The position numbers were made by a program, and so were the translations under genes. DNA of 64,000 nt from Streptomyces echinoruber (lineage in GTDB: Bacteria; Actinomycetota; Actinomycetes; Streptomycetales; Streptomycetaceae), in the NCBI RefSeq assembly GCF_014651135.1, contig NZ_BMWH01000017.1, forward strand, positions 1-64,000. Direction: 5' to 3'. The notes under the pieces were generated by a model. That model worked only from the letters and a program-made list of their open reading frames with translations, was not told the origin of the DNA and made no database searches. Numbering within the stretch: position 1 is the stretch's first letter; each line of letters begins with the position of its first letter. Shown one piece after another: positions 52,931-62,620 of the stretch.

Positions 52931-54207
52931 ATTCCCCGCTGGGAAACAACACCGGTTCGACCACTCCCGTGTCCGAATCCGCGACCGAAGAGAAGAAGCG
53001 GAACCGCAGTCGGCGGCGGCTGGTGCTCGGTGTCGCGGCGGCGGCCGTCGCGGTCGCAGCCGCCGGTGGAGTCGCCACCGCGTTTACAGTGGACTCTGTG
53101 AGCGGCTCCAAGAACACCACCGCTCCCGGGGTGCACGGCCCGCTGCACACCAAGGGCGGCGACATCGTCGACGCCGACGGCAAGAAGGTGGTGCTGACCG
53201 GCGTCAACTGGTTCGGCCTGGAAACCGGCACGTTCGCACCGCACGGGCTGTGGACCCGCAACCTCGACTCCATGATCGAGCAGATGGTCGACACCGGGTT
53301 CAACACCCTCCGGCTGCCGTACTCCAACGAGCTCTTCGACGCCAAGAGCAAGCCCAACGGCATCGACTACAAGAAGAACCCCGAGCTCAAGGGCCTCAAC
53401 GGCCTGCAGATCATGGACAAGGTCGTCAAGAGCGCCACCGATCACGGGATGATGGTCATCCTCGACCAGCACCGCCCGGACCAGTACGGCCAGAGCGACC
53501 TCTGGTACACCGAGAAGCTCCCCGAGAGCAAGTGGCTGTCCGACTGGAAGATGCTGGCCGAGCGCTACAAGGACAACGACAAGGTCATCGGCGCCGACCT
53601 GCACAACGAACCGCGCGGCCGGGCCACCTGGGGCGACGGCAACCCCAAGACCGACTGGAGGATGGCCGCCGAGAAGGCCGGCAACACCATCCACTCGGTC
53701 AACCCGAACTGGCTGATCTTCGTCGAGGGCAACGACACGTACAAGAACGAGTCCACCTGGTGGGGCGGCGAGCTGCGGGGCGCCAAGGACCACCCGGTCA
53801 AGCTCAAGGAGTCCGACAAGGTCGTGTACTCCGCGCACGACTACGGGCCCGGCGTGTACAACCAGAACTGGTTCATGGACAAGAGCTTCCCGAACAACAT
53901 GCCCGCCTTCTGGGACAAGCACTGGGGCTTCCTGAAGAAGACCAACACCGCTCCCGTGCTGCTCGGTGAGTTCGGCGGCAAGAAGAGCACGGGCAACAAC
54001 ACCGAGGCCGTCTGGCAGAAGAGCCTGATGCGGTACCTGAAGAAGAACGGCATCAGCTACACCTACTGGTGCTGGAACCCCGACTCGGGCGACACCGGCG
54101 GCGTTCTGAAGAACGACTGGAAGACGGTCGACCCGGGCAAGAAGGCGCTGCTCTCCATCTACCAGGAGCCGCTGCCGGGGGCGAGGACGGCACAGTCCTC
54201 GCAGTAG
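52927..54207 (+). CDS. Secreted or anchored GH5 glycoside hydrolase
   Basis: 426 aa. N-terminal charged stretch SRRRLVLG then a hydrophobic segment (about 32-53): a Tat-like signal or an anchor. GH5 domain from about 70 to 415: LTGVNWFGLET, GFNTLRLPYSNELF, acid/base E228 in GADLHNEPRG, SAHDYGPGV, nucleophile E348 in LLGEFGG and YTYWCWNPDSGDTGG. The cellulase-type GH5 fold predicts beta-1,4-glucan hydrolysis. Translationally coupled to the receiver-domain gene and followed by a strong terminator. Confidence 0.93.
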   Translation: MNSPLGNNTGSTTPVSESATEEKKRNRSRRRLVLGVAAAAVAVAAAGGVATAFTVDSVSGSKNTTAPGVHGPLHTKGGDIVDADGKKVVLTGVNWFGLETGTFAPHGLWTRNLDSMIEQMVDTGFNTLRLPYSNELFDAKSKPNGIDYKKNPELKGLNGLQIMDKVVKSATDHGMMVILDQHRPDQYGQSDLWYTEKLPESKWLSDWKMLAERYKDNDKVIGADLHNEPRGRATWGDGNPKTDWRMAAEKAGNTIHSVNPNWLIFVEGNDTYKNESTWWGGELRGAKDHPVKLKESDKVVYSAHDYGPGVYNQNWFMDKSFPNNMPAFWDKHWGFLKKTNTAPVLLGEFGGKKSTGNNTEAVWQKSLMRYLKKNGISYTYWCWNPDSGDTGGVLKNDWKTVDPGKKALLSIYQEPLPGARTAQSSQ

Positions 54208-54232
54208 TCCCCGCACCCCCGGGCGGACAGGC

Positions 54233-54263
54233 AGAGGCCGCGGGCATCGTGCCCGCGGCCTCT
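54233..54263 (+). terminator. Terminator after GH5
   Basis: Perfect 14-bp stem (54233-54246 with 54250-54263) and a 3-base loop, 26 bases after the GH5 stop. Confidence 0.85.
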
Positions 54264-54797
54264 CGGCCGTACGCGCCCGCTTCCGCCCTGCCGATCACCC
54301 GGGCCGCGTCGAAAGGGACACGTCACAACACGTCAAAAAGGGCCCCTCCGCGCCCGCCGGTCCGTCGTCGATTCGCCGGTAGCGGTGGATGTCGGACCGC
54401 TCGGGCCGCTCGGACCGCTCGGACCGCTCGGGCCGCTCGGACCGCTCGGACCGGTCAGCCGCTCCCGTACGGCGGTACGGCGACGTCCGTGGCCCGCTCC
54501 CGGGGACCGTCCGGCGCGGTGAACCCGGTGATCGGCGGCATCGGTGCCGACGCGTCCAGCAGGCCGGACCCGAAGACCTGGCCGTACGCCCCGGCCCGCC
54601 GGCTCCGGCCGTGCTCCTCGATCACCGCACGGGCCGACCGCGCGGATCACCGCGTGGGCCGCCTTCCGGGCGGGTGCCCGCGGGAGGGTGCCCGCACGGC
54701 GGCGCCGGGCTCGCCGGCCGGGCCGATCACGGTCTCGGCCGGCAGCGCACCCCGTCCGGGCGGATCCGCCCGGCGCGTTCCCGGTGGGTGGGGTCCG
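54264..54797. other. Intergenic region with 9-bp repeat
   Basis: 534 bp between the GH5 terminator and the stop of the NarL regulator gene. The repeat at 54397-54450 is its main feature. A minus-strand stretch at about 54480-54610 has coding-like composition (GQVFGSGLLDASAPMPP) but I recognise no family; it might be a gene remnant. Confidence 0.4.
54397..54450. repeat. 9-bp tandem repeat, 6 copies
   Basis: Six consecutive CCGCTCGGA/G units, similar in style to the 9-bp repeat at 39544 but different in sequence. Confidence 0.85.
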
Positions 54798-55478
54798 TCA
54801 CGCCGACCACCGGTACTCGTCCACCGCGACGAGACCGCGGGCGAGCTCACCGGACGACACGAGCCCCAGCCGCAGGGCGTGGGCGACCGCCTGGGTCCGG
54901 CTGTGCACGCCGAGCTTGTCGAAGATGTGACTGACGTACGTCTTCACGGTCTGCTGCCCTATGCCCAGCTCGCGCGCGATCTCCTTGTTGGCCTTGCCGC
55001 GCGCCAGCATGACCAGTACCTCCGACTCACGCTCGGTGAGACGCTCCGGCCCGCTCGCGCCGTTGACCTGGTCCACCAGACGGGCGACCGCGGCGCTGGA
55101 GACGTACGTCCTCCCGGCCGCCGCGGCCTTCACCGCGTGCCGCAGCTCGTCGGCCTCCGCGTTCTTCAGCAGGAAACCCGTCGCGCCCGCCCGTACCGCC
55201 GCCATCACCGTGCCCCCGTCGAGCGCGCTCGTCAGCGCCACGACCCTGACCTCGGGCAGCTCCTCGCGGATCTGCTCCGTGGCCTCGATGCCGTCCATGA
55301 CGGGCAGCGTCAGGTCCATCAGCACCACGTCCGGGCTCAGTTCCCGGGCCAACCGCACGGCCTCCCGGCCGTTGGTCGTCTCACCGGCCACCGCGATGTC
55401 ACCGTCAAGGCTCAAAAAGTCACGCAGGCCCTGCCGGACCACCGCATGGTCCTCCGCGATCAGAACATGCACTGCCAC
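54798..55478 (-). CDS. NarL-family response regulator 2
   Basis: 226 aa. Receiver with VLIAEDH, Asp in VVLMDLTLPVMDG and Lys in GFLLKNAE; LuxR HTH at about 145-205 (LTERESEVLVMLARGKANKEIARELGIGQQTVKTYVSHI). The GTG at 55478 gives the normal start MAVHVLIAEDH. No kinase gene is adjacent, so it is an orphan here. It faces the GH5 gene tail to tail, across a repeat-containing gap. Confidence 0.93.
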   Translation of the reverse strand: MAVHVLIAEDHAVVRQGLRDFLSLDGDIAVAGETTNGREAVRLARELSPDVVLMDLTLPVMDGIEATEQIREELPEVRVVALTSALDGGTVMAAVRAGATGFLLKNAEADELRHAVKAAAAGRTYVSSAAVARLVDQVNGASGPERLTERESEVLVMLARGKANKEIARELGIGQQTVKTYVSHIFDKLGVHSRTQAVAHALRLGLVSSGELARGLVAVDEYRWSA

Positions 55479-55623
55479 TGATGATCTCCGTTGTCGAGCA
55501 CCGGCTCACGGCGTCACCACGACTGCTTCGCGCTACGTGCCCGCGGCCGACGCGGTCGGCGTCGTCCCAGCGTTCCTTCCGCTGCCCAGGCAGCCCCAGA
55601 CAGCAAGGAACTTTTTAGAACCT

Positions 55624-56622
55624 TCAGGACATACCGGGAACCCGAGGTGGCCCGCGCTCATTCCACACCCGGGGATGCGAGGCGGCCGTCGCCGCGGCGG
55701 GGCTCGCCTGCCGCGACACGGGAGACACGGGGGCACGGGCTGAGGGGCCCCACGCCGCCACACCGGCTGAACCCGGCGCAGCCCGGCGCCGTCCTCCGCG
55801 CCCACGGGCCCTCGGCGCCCCGCCGGCCGCGGCCACCGCGGGGGCCGGCCACGGCACGGGATCGGCCCGCGGGCGTTCCCGGAGCTCCCCGCCCCATACG
55901 GTCAGGCGCTCGGCGAAGCGCTCGCAGCGCGGCAGGGCCAGCAGCACCAGCGCCCCGGCGGCCCAGCCGCCCAGGGCATCGCTGAACCAGTGGTACCCCT
56001 GGTAGACGGTGGTCAGCCCGACCACCAGCGCGGCCAGCGCGGCCAGCGATCCCGCCGCCCCGCGGCGACGCGGGGCGAGGTAGGCCAGCGTCCCCCAGAC
56101 GACGACGCTGTTGGCCGTGTGCCCGGACGGGAACATGTCGCCGCCCCGGAAGAACTCGCCGGATCCGACGGCATGCGCGTAGTCGGGCCCCAGGCGCCCG
56201 GTGCCGAGTTTGACCGCGCCGACGCTCACGTTGAGCAGCGCCAGCGCCGTCAGGAAGACCAGCAGCGGGCGCGGGTCACGGCTTTGCCGGAAACGCCATA
56301 CCAGCCACGCCACCGCCACGGTCGCCGTCGGGCCCCGCTGCCCCGCGACCACGAGGACGTCCAGGAACCCCGCCGGCTGCGGCCATTGCCGGTACGGCCG
56401 CCACAGGGCCACGCGCCAGTCGAACTCCAGCAGGGGCGACCGGGTGAGCACCGCCACGAAGACGGCCGCGTACGCCCCGACCACCAGCGCGAAGAGAACC
56501 GTCGTGCGCCCGCCGCCCCCCGGCCGTCGGCGCTCACGCCGGACGAAACGGCACGGCGGAGCGGTTCCACGCGCTCCGGGGAGGAACACGGCCCGCCTCG
56601 GGGGAAGGGGCATGATGCCCAT
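55624..56622 (-). CDS. PAP2-family membrane phosphatase
   Basis: 332 aa. About six hydrophobic helices with phosphatase motifs KLGTGRLGP, MFPSGHTANSVV and VYQGYHWFSDALGGW. The two arginines of the classic K-x6-RP and SR-x5-H motifs are replaced (RP by GP, SR by TT); such variants are seen in actinobacterial PAP2 proteins but may lower activity. The last 80 residues are Ala/Pro/Arg-rich and probably cytoplasmic. The start at 56622 is one of several ATGs close together. Likely substrate class is lipid or polyprenyl phosphates. Confidence 0.85.
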   Translation of the reverse strand: MGIMPLPPRRAVFLPGARGTAPPCRFVRRERRRPGGGGRTTVLFALVVGAYAAVFVAVLTRSPLLEFDWRVALWRPYRQWPQPAGFLDVLVVAGQRGPTATVAVAWLVWRFRQSRDPRPLLVFLTALALLNVSVGAVKLGTGRLGPDYAHAVGSGEFFRGGDMFPSGHTANSVVVWGTLAYLAPRRRGAAGSLAALAALVVGLTTVYQGYHWFSDALGGWAAGALVLLALPRCERFAERLTVWGGELRERPRADPVPWPAPAVAAAGGAPRARGRGGRRRAAPGSAGVAAWGPSARAPVSPVSRQASPAAATAASHPRVWNERGPPRVPGMS

Positions 56623-57199
56623 GTCGCACTCCCGGCCCCTCGGGAACTCCGACCGCGCGACCCGGAAGGGAATCCGGACGCGGCGTGACGGCACACGCAG
56701 GGAAACCCGGCCTCATCTGCCAAAAATTCCCTTTTTGTCAAATATATCCGCGCGTGCTCGTGGTGACGACACGGCGGATCTTGCTCAGCCTTCACGCGAG
56801 AAGCGTCGCCGCCTCGGCGGGCCTCCTCCCGCACCACGTCCGCGTCCCCACCGGCCTGCTCCGCCGGTCCCCACCGGACTGCTCCGCCGACGTCCGGCGG
56901 CCTGCTGCGTCGGCGTCCGGCGGCCTGCTGCGTCGGCGTCCCGGCCGTATCTTGCGCTCCAACGGCGCGAATCCGCCGCGCAGATACTCCCTTCCCGCCC
57001 TTCCCGCCTTTTCCGCGCAGGCGGCTCCGGCCCGCGGAAGCACTGGCCTGTCCAGGCATGCGGGCACGCGGGCACGCGGTGCGTCCGGACCGGCCTCCCG
57101 GCCTCCCGGCCGCCCGGCGACGCGGCCGTCGCGGTCCGGGAGGATCCCGGGGCCGGTCGCCGCCGTGGCCGCCGGGACTCCGGTCCGGGGGCGGGCCGT
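56623..57199. other. Intergenic region with degenerate 23-bp repeats
   Basis: 577 bp between the SWIM gene (stop 57200) and the PAP2 start, both leftward. It has an AT-rich spot near 56725-56760 that suits a PAP2 promoter, and imperfect 23-bp repeats at about 56845-56960 (two exact units at 56891 and 56914). No gene seen. Confidence 0.5.
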
Positions 57200-59539
57200 T
57201 CAGCCCGCGCCGAGGCCGTCCGGTGCCGTCAGGGCCACGCCCACGCCGGTCAGCGCGCCGACCGGGTCGGGGTCGGCGGTGCCGCGCGGCCACCAGTCGT
57301 CCCGGCCGGGCTCCGACTCGTACGCGTACCACAGGCCGTCGCGGCCCAGGCGGAGCTGGACGTGGCCACGGGGGTGAGTGAGGCGGTTGCGCCAGGGCCG
57401 GAAGGCCGGGAGGTCGGCCGCGAGCAGCTGCGGGCGGGCGCGGTCGAAGCGTCCCGCCGGCGGGTCCCACGGCTCCTCCAGCACCGCGAGCCCCTCGCGT
57501 CCGCCCTGCCGCCACGCGGCGACCGCACGGGCCAGGTCGGCCGGGGTGCGTCCGGCGGCGGAGGCGAGCGCGGCGTACAGCGCGCGGCTCGCGGCGGTGA
57601 GCCCGGAGCCGGGGCGGGCGGCGGCCAGGCGTACCGCGTCCTGCCACAGCGTCAGACCGCCGGCCGGGTCGTGGCCGGTGGCGAGCAGCGCGTGGGCGCG
57701 GGCGGCGGCGTCCGTGGCGAGCTGGTCCAGCGCCAGCGGGTCGGGGCCGCCGGGGGCCGCGGGGTAGACCGGGGGCTGCCCGGGGTGCGGGGGCACCGGC
57801 AACGGCGGCGGCAGCGGCGGGCGTTCACCTCGGGCCACGGCGTCGCTCGCCCGGACGCCCGGCAGCGGCGCCGGCTCCCGCTCCCCGGCGGCGCGGGCCG
57901 CGCGCGTCGCGCTCCGCCGGGACAGCGCGTCGAGCAGTTCCCGCTCGCCCCGGCCGCGCAGCAGGAGCAGCACGAAGGGGTCGGCGTCGAGCAGGCGGGC
58001 GGTCTGGTAGCACAGCGCCGCCGCGTGCTTGCAGGGGTGGCCGCGGTCCGGGCAGCTGCACCGGGGGTCGAGGTCGCCGGGGGCGGGCAGCAGCGGCACG
58101 CCGGTCTCGGCCAGCGCGTGCGGCAGCTCCCGGTCGAGCAGCGCCGCGATGTGTCCCGGCCGCTCGGCCGCCGCGTCCAGGAACCGCCCCCACTCGGCGT
58201 CGTCGAACGTCCGCAGCCGCACCTGCGTGCGGTACGGCCGCGGGCGGCTGCCCCGCACGTACGCCAGCACCAGGCCCGGGGTGACCGTGATGGCGTCCAC
58301 GTTGCCCTGCTCGGCGTACACCCGGCCCCGCGCCAGCCGCGCCGCGTCCAGCGCGCCCTCCTCCAGGGCGGTCACCCACGCGTTGCCCCACCAGGTCGCG
58401 GCGAAGCGGCCGCCGTCGTCGGGGGCGCCGGGCGGGAAGGCGGGGAAGGTGCGGCGCAGTTCGCCGTCGCGGCGGGGGGAGGCCATGGTCGGGGGGACCC
58501 GGAAGGCGGAGGCGGCCGAGGGGGTGGGCGAGGAGGAGGTGGCGGCGGCGGGCGGGTCGGTGGCGCGGGCGGCCGGTGCTTCGCCGCGGGGAGCCGAACT
58601 GCCGTGTTCCTCCCGGTAGTTGCCGGTCGGCGGATCGGCCGCGGAGCCCTCCGGGGCGCTCGTCGGTGCGGGCTTGCGGGAGGCGTCGGCCAGCAGCTCC
58701 TTGACGTTGCGCGCCCGGATGCCGGCGACCCGGCCGCGTGCGCCCGGTCGCTGCCGGGTCCCGGCCGGCGGGCGGTCCCCGCCGGGCGGGGCCGCGGCGG
58801 GAACCGTCCCGGTCCGCGCCCGGCGGATGCGCGCCATCCGCAGAGCCTCCCTGGCGGCGTCCGCCGGACGGGGGGCACCGGCGGGGCGGGGTGCGGCGCG
58901 GGCCGTCGTCCCGGGGGCCGGTTCCCGGTCCGCGGCACCGGCCGGCTCGCCGGCCTCTTCGGCGGGGCGGGCCGGTGCCGGCTCCGCGTCGTCCGCGGGG
59001 CCGCCGCTCCGGTCCGGCCGCTCGGCGGCCGCGCGCCGCAGCGCCGCGCGGGCGGCGTCGGCCGGTCCGGGCGGGCGGGAGGGCGTCCGGGACGCTGCGG
59101 GCTCGCGGTCCGGCCTCTCCTGCGGTGCCGCTTCCGCCGGGGCGTCGCCGCAGGACCGTGCGTACGGCTCTCGCCGGTCCCCGGCGCCCCGGCTGCCGAC
59201 GGGCTCCTCCCCCGGCGGCTCGGCCCCGGCGCCGTGCCGCACGCCCCGCTCGCCCGGGGCTCCCGCCACGTCCGGGTCCCGTTCCTCCCTCTGCCGCTCC
59301 CCCTGCTCCCGCTCCTCCTTCGCTCTCTTCTCCCCTTCCTCCTTCTCCTGTTCCTCCTTCAGCCGCGCCTCCCGCAGTGCCCGGCGTGCAGCGGCGGCGG
59401 GCCCGGTCGCGTCCGGCTCGTGTGGCGGCTCCGGCGCGGGTGGCACCTGCGGGCGGCGCGCGCCGCCCTCCTCCGCGGCGCGCGCGTCTTCCGCGGCGGG
59501 CCCGGCCGCCCGCTCCTGCCACTCCCGCACGTCCCTCAC
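57200..59539 (-). CDS. SWIM zinc-finger protein, helicase partner
   Basis: 779 aa. The first 300 residues are low-complexity Arg/Ala/Glu/Pro-rich with repeated DAAR-ALR-like blocks; the conserved part (about 330-779) has FAATWWGNAWVTALEEGALD and the SWIM motif CSCPDRGHPCKH (C-x-C-x6-C-x-H, about 490-501). SWIM proteins of this kind are encoded next to SNF2 helicases in many actinomycetes and probably guide the helicase to nucleic acid. The GTG start overlaps the helicase stop by 4 bp, showing coupling. Confidence 0.88.
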   Translation of the reverse strand: MRDVREWQERAAGPAAEDARAAEEGGARRPQVPPAPEPPHEPDATGPAAAARRALREARLKEEQEKEEGEKRAKEEREQGERQREERDPDVAGAPGERGVRHGAGAEPPGEEPVGSRGAGDRREPYARSCGDAPAEAAPQERPDREPAASRTPSRPPGPADAARAALRRAAAERPDRSGGPADDAEPAPARPAEEAGEPAGAADREPAPGTTARAAPRPAGAPRPADAAREALRMARIRRARTGTVPAAAPPGGDRPPAGTRQRPGARGRVAGIRARNVKELLADASRKPAPTSAPEGSAADPPTGNYREEHGSSAPRGEAPAARATDPPAAATSSSPTPSAASAFRVPPTMASPRRDGELRRTFPAFPPGAPDDGGRFAATWWGNAWVTALEEGALDAARLARGRVYAEQGNVDAITVTPGLVLAYVRGSRPRPYRTQVRLRTFDDAEWGRFLDAAAERPGHIAALLDRELPHALAETGVPLLPAPGDLDPRCSCPDRGHPCKHAAALCYQTARLLDADPFVLLLLRGRGERELLDALSRRSATRAARAAGEREPAPLPGVRASDAVARGERPPLPPPLPVPPHPGQPPVYPAAPGGPDPLALDQLATDAAARAHALLATGHDPAGGLTLWQDAVRLAAARPGSGLTAASRALYAALASAAGRTPADLARAVAAWRQGGREGLAVLEEPWDPPAGRFDRARPQLLAADLPAFRPWRNRLTHPRGHVQLRLGRDGLWYAYESEPGRDDWWPRGTADPDPVGALTGVGVALTAPDGLGAG

Positions 59540-62394
59540 GCCTCCCTCCGCAGCCGCACCAGGTCGGCCAGCTCACGGTCGGTCAGCTCCGTGAGGGCGG
59601 ACTCGCCGGAGTCGAGGATCGCGTCGGCCAGGGCGCGCTTGGACTGGAGCATCTCGGCGATGCGGTCCTCGACGGTGCCCTCGGTGATGAGGCGGTGGAC
59701 CTGGACGGGCTGGGTCTGGCCGATGCGGTAGGCGCGGTCGGTGGCCTGTTCCTCGACGGCCGGGTTCCACCAGCGGTCCACGTGCACGACGTGGCCGGCG
59801 CGGGTGAGGTTGAGGCCGGTGCCGGCGGCCTTGAGGGACAGGACCAGGACGGGGGTGGCGCCGCTTTGGAAGCGGTCCACCATGCGGTCGCGCTCGGCGA
59901 CCGGCGTGCCCCCGTGGAGCAGGTCCACGGGGACCGCGCGGGCGGTGAGGTGGGCGGTGAGGAGGCGGGCCATGCCCACGTACTGGGTGAAGACCAGCGC
60001 GGAGCCGTCCTCGGCGAGCAGGGTGTCCAGCAGCTCGTCGAGCAGGGCGAGTTTGCCGGAGCGGGCGGCGAGGGTGGCCGGGTCCGGGGTCTGCTTCAGA
60101 AACAGCGCGGGGTGGTCGCAGATCTGCTTGAGGGCGGTCAGCAGCTTCAGCACCAGGCCGCGGCGGACCATGCCCCGCGCGTCCCGGATGTCGTGCAGCG
60201 ACTCGCGCACCACCGCCTCGTACAGCGCGGCCTGCTCGCGGGTGAGCGGCACCGGGTGGTCGGTCTCCGTCTTGGGCGGCAGTTCGGGCACGATGCCCGG
60301 GTCGGACTTGCGGCGGCGCAGCAGGAACGGGCGGACCAGGCGGGCGAGGCGCCGCGCCGCCTCCTCGTCGCCGTTCTCCACCGCCCGGGCGTGGCGGGCG
60401 CGGAAGGACTTCAAGGGGCCGAGCAGACCGGGGGTGGTCCAGTCGAGGATGGCCCACAGCTCGGACAGGTTGTTCTCGACCGGGGTGCCGGTGAGCGCGA
60501 CGCGGGCGGGGGCCGGGACGGTGCGCAGCGCGCGGGCGGTCGCCGAGTAGGGGTTCTTGACGTGCTGCGCCTCGTCGGCGACGACCAGGCCCCAGGGCTG
60601 CTCGGCGAGCTGGGCGGCCGCGGTGCGCAGGGTGCCGTACGTGGTGAGGACGAAGCCGCCGTCGAGGCCGTCGAGGGTGCGGTCGGGGCCGTGGAAGCGG
60701 CGGACGGGGACGCCGGGGGCGAAGCGGGCGATCTCGCGCTGCCAGTTGCCGAGCAGGGAGGCGGGGCAGACGACGAGGGTCGGCTCACGGCGGGCGCGCT
60801 TGAGGTGCAGGGCGATGACGGTGACGGTCTTGCCCAGGCCCATGTCGTCGGCGAGGCAGCCGCCGAGGCCGAGGGAGGTCATGAGGTCGAGCCAGGCCAG
60901 GCCGCGCAGTTGGTAGTCGCGCAGGGTGGCGTGCAGGCCGGGGGGCGGCTGGGCGGGGCGTGGGCCGGCGGTGAGCCGGTCGCGCAGGGCGGCGAGCGCG
61001 CCGACCGGGACGGCCTCGACGCTCTCGCCGTCGACCTCGGCGCTGCCGGTGAGGGCGACGGCGAGCGCGTCGACGGGGTCGAGCAGGCCGAGGTGGCGCT
61101 TGCGGGCCTTGCGGACGAGGGCGGGGTCGACCAGCACCCAGCGGTCCCGCAGCCGGACGACGGGCCGGTGGGCCTCGGCCAGGACGTCCATCTCGGCCTC
61201 GGTCAGCGGCTCCCCGCCGAGCGCCACCTGCCAGCGGAACTGGAGCAGTTCCCCGCTGTTGAAGAAGCCGGTGCCGTCCGTGGCCGAGCCGGGCGCGGGG
61301 CGGACCACGGCGCTCGCGGTGAGGTCCCGCGCCAGGTCGCGGGGCCAGTGCACGGCGACCCCGGCCGCCGCCAGCCGGGTCGCCGCGGCTCCGAGGAGGT
61401 CGGCCAGCTCCTCCTCCGTCAGGGCCATGACGTCGGGCACCTCCTGCTCGGCGAGCCGGGCCAGCGGGGGCCAGACGCGGGCCGCGCGCCGCAGCGCCAG
61501 GGTCGCGTCGACGCGCGCCCGCGGGCCGAGGACGTCGTCGGCCTCGCCCGCCCACAGGGCGGCGGCGTCGGTGACGAGGGTGGGGTCGGCGAGGCTGTGC
61601 ACCTGGACCACGGCGGCCCCGGCGATCCCGGTGGTCTCCTCGCCGTCGAACCCGCCGAACCCGTCGAAGAGGTCGGAGGCCGACAGGTCCAGGCGCAGTG
61701 AGATCCGCACCCCGGCGTCCATGCCGGCGGCGACCTCCGCGGCCCAGTCGCGGGCGCGGGGCAGGTGCTGCGGGGCGCGGTCGGCGAAGGGCCGGCCGGC
61801 CGCGTGCGGCGCGGCCGGGGTGCGGGGCAGGGTGTCGGCGACCGCGTCCAGGAAGGACCGCACCAGCGCCTCGGGCTCGGGCAGCCGCAGCGGGCCGGTG
61901 CCGGGCAGCGGCACCGCGTGGCCCTCGTACGGCAGGGCGGCGGCGATGGCGCGCAGGTGGGCGATGTCGTCGGGGTCGAGGGGGCCGGCGCGCCAGGCGT
62001 CGTGGCCGGTGGCGGTCAGGCCGGGCAGCAGCCGGCCGCGGGCGGTGAGGGTGAGCGCGTGCAGCGCGGCGGCGCCCCAGCAGGCGGTGGCCGGGTGGGC
62101 GGCCGGGTCGTGCCGCGCGGCCAGCAGCAGCGGCAGCGCCTCCTCCAGGGGCAGGGTCAGCGCGGGCGCGGGTCTGCGGCGCACCCCGGTCGCGCCGTGC
62201 GGGCGGACGACCGTCAGCTCCGTGGCACCGCGTGGGCCCCGGCCGTCGCGCCAGACCGCGCCGTCCGGGTCCCACAGGGCGATGCGGCCCTCGCGCGGGA
62301 GGGAACCGGGCAGGAAGACGGCGGCGAGGCGCACCGAGAGGTCCCCCTCGGTGTCCTTCGCCGTGCGCTCGGCCACCGCGACCGTGCCGCTCAT
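59536..62394 (-). CDS. SNF2/Swi2-family helicase
   Basis: 952 aa. An N-terminal SNF2-associated region (about 1-450) precedes the ATPase: Walker A DDMGLGKTVTVIALHL, DEAH-like VVADEAQHVKNP, ALTGTPVENNLSELWAI, and in the C-terminal lobe VFTQYVGMARLLTAHL, VDRWWNPAVEEQATDRAYRIGQ and TVEDRIAEMLQSKR. It would remodel or translocate on DNA-protein or transcription complexes (RapA-like). The ATG at 62394 is preceded by a perfect GGAGGTGA at 8 bases, which decides against the GTG at 62406. Operon with the SWIM gene. Confidence 0.94.
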   Translation of the reverse strand: MSGTVAVAERTAKDTEGDLSVRLAAVFLPGSLPREGRIALWDPDGAVWRDGRGPRGATELTVVRPHGATGVRRRPAPALTLPLEEALPLLLAARHDPAAHPATACWGAAALHALTLTARGRLLPGLTATGHDAWRAGPLDPDDIAHLRAIAAALPYEGHAVPLPGTGPLRLPEPEALVRSFLDAVADTLPRTPAAPHAAGRPFADRAPQHLPRARDWAAEVAAGMDAGVRISLRLDLSASDLFDGFGGFDGEETTGIAGAAVVQVHSLADPTLVTDAAALWAGEADDVLGPRARVDATLALRRAARVWPPLARLAEQEVPDVMALTEEELADLLGAAATRLAAAGVAVHWPRDLARDLTASAVVRPAPGSATDGTGFFNSGELLQFRWQVALGGEPLTEAEMDVLAEAHRPVVRLRDRWVLVDPALVRKARKRHLGLLDPVDALAVALTGSAEVDGESVEAVPVGALAALRDRLTAGPRPAQPPPGLHATLRDYQLRGLAWLDLMTSLGLGGCLADDMGLGKTVTVIALHLKRARREPTLVVCPASLLGNWQREIARFAPGVPVRRFHGPDRTLDGLDGGFVLTTYGTLRTAAAQLAEQPWGLVVADEAQHVKNPYSATARALRTVPAPARVALTGTPVENNLSELWAILDWTTPGLLGPLKSFRARHARAVENGDEEAARRLARLVRPFLLRRRKSDPGIVPELPPKTETDHPVPLTREQAALYEAVVRESLHDIRDARGMVRRGLVLKLLTALKQICDHPALFLKQTPDPATLAARSGKLALLDELLDTLLAEDGSALVFTQYVGMARLLTAHLTARAVPVDLLHGGTPVAERDRMVDRFQSGATPVLVLSLKAAGTGLNLTRAGHVVHVDRWWNPAVEEQATDRAYRIGQTQPVQVHRLITEGTVEDRIAEMLQSKRALADAILDSGESALTELTDRELADLVRLRREA

Positions 62395-62620
62395 ACGTCC
62401 TGTCACCTCCCGCCCGCGTGTCGGACCAGACGTCTCCGACTGTACGGGCGGGGTCTGACAATCGGCCGCGGCGAGCCGCCGGGGCGGCCGGGACGGGTGG
62501 CCCGGGAAGGGGTGGCCCGGGAAGGGGCGGGGCGTCCGGGGCCCGCGCGGTGCGGCGCAGGCCGGGGCGGGCCGGACCCCGGCCGGAGCGGGCCGGCCGG
62601 AGCGGGCCGGCCGGAACGGG

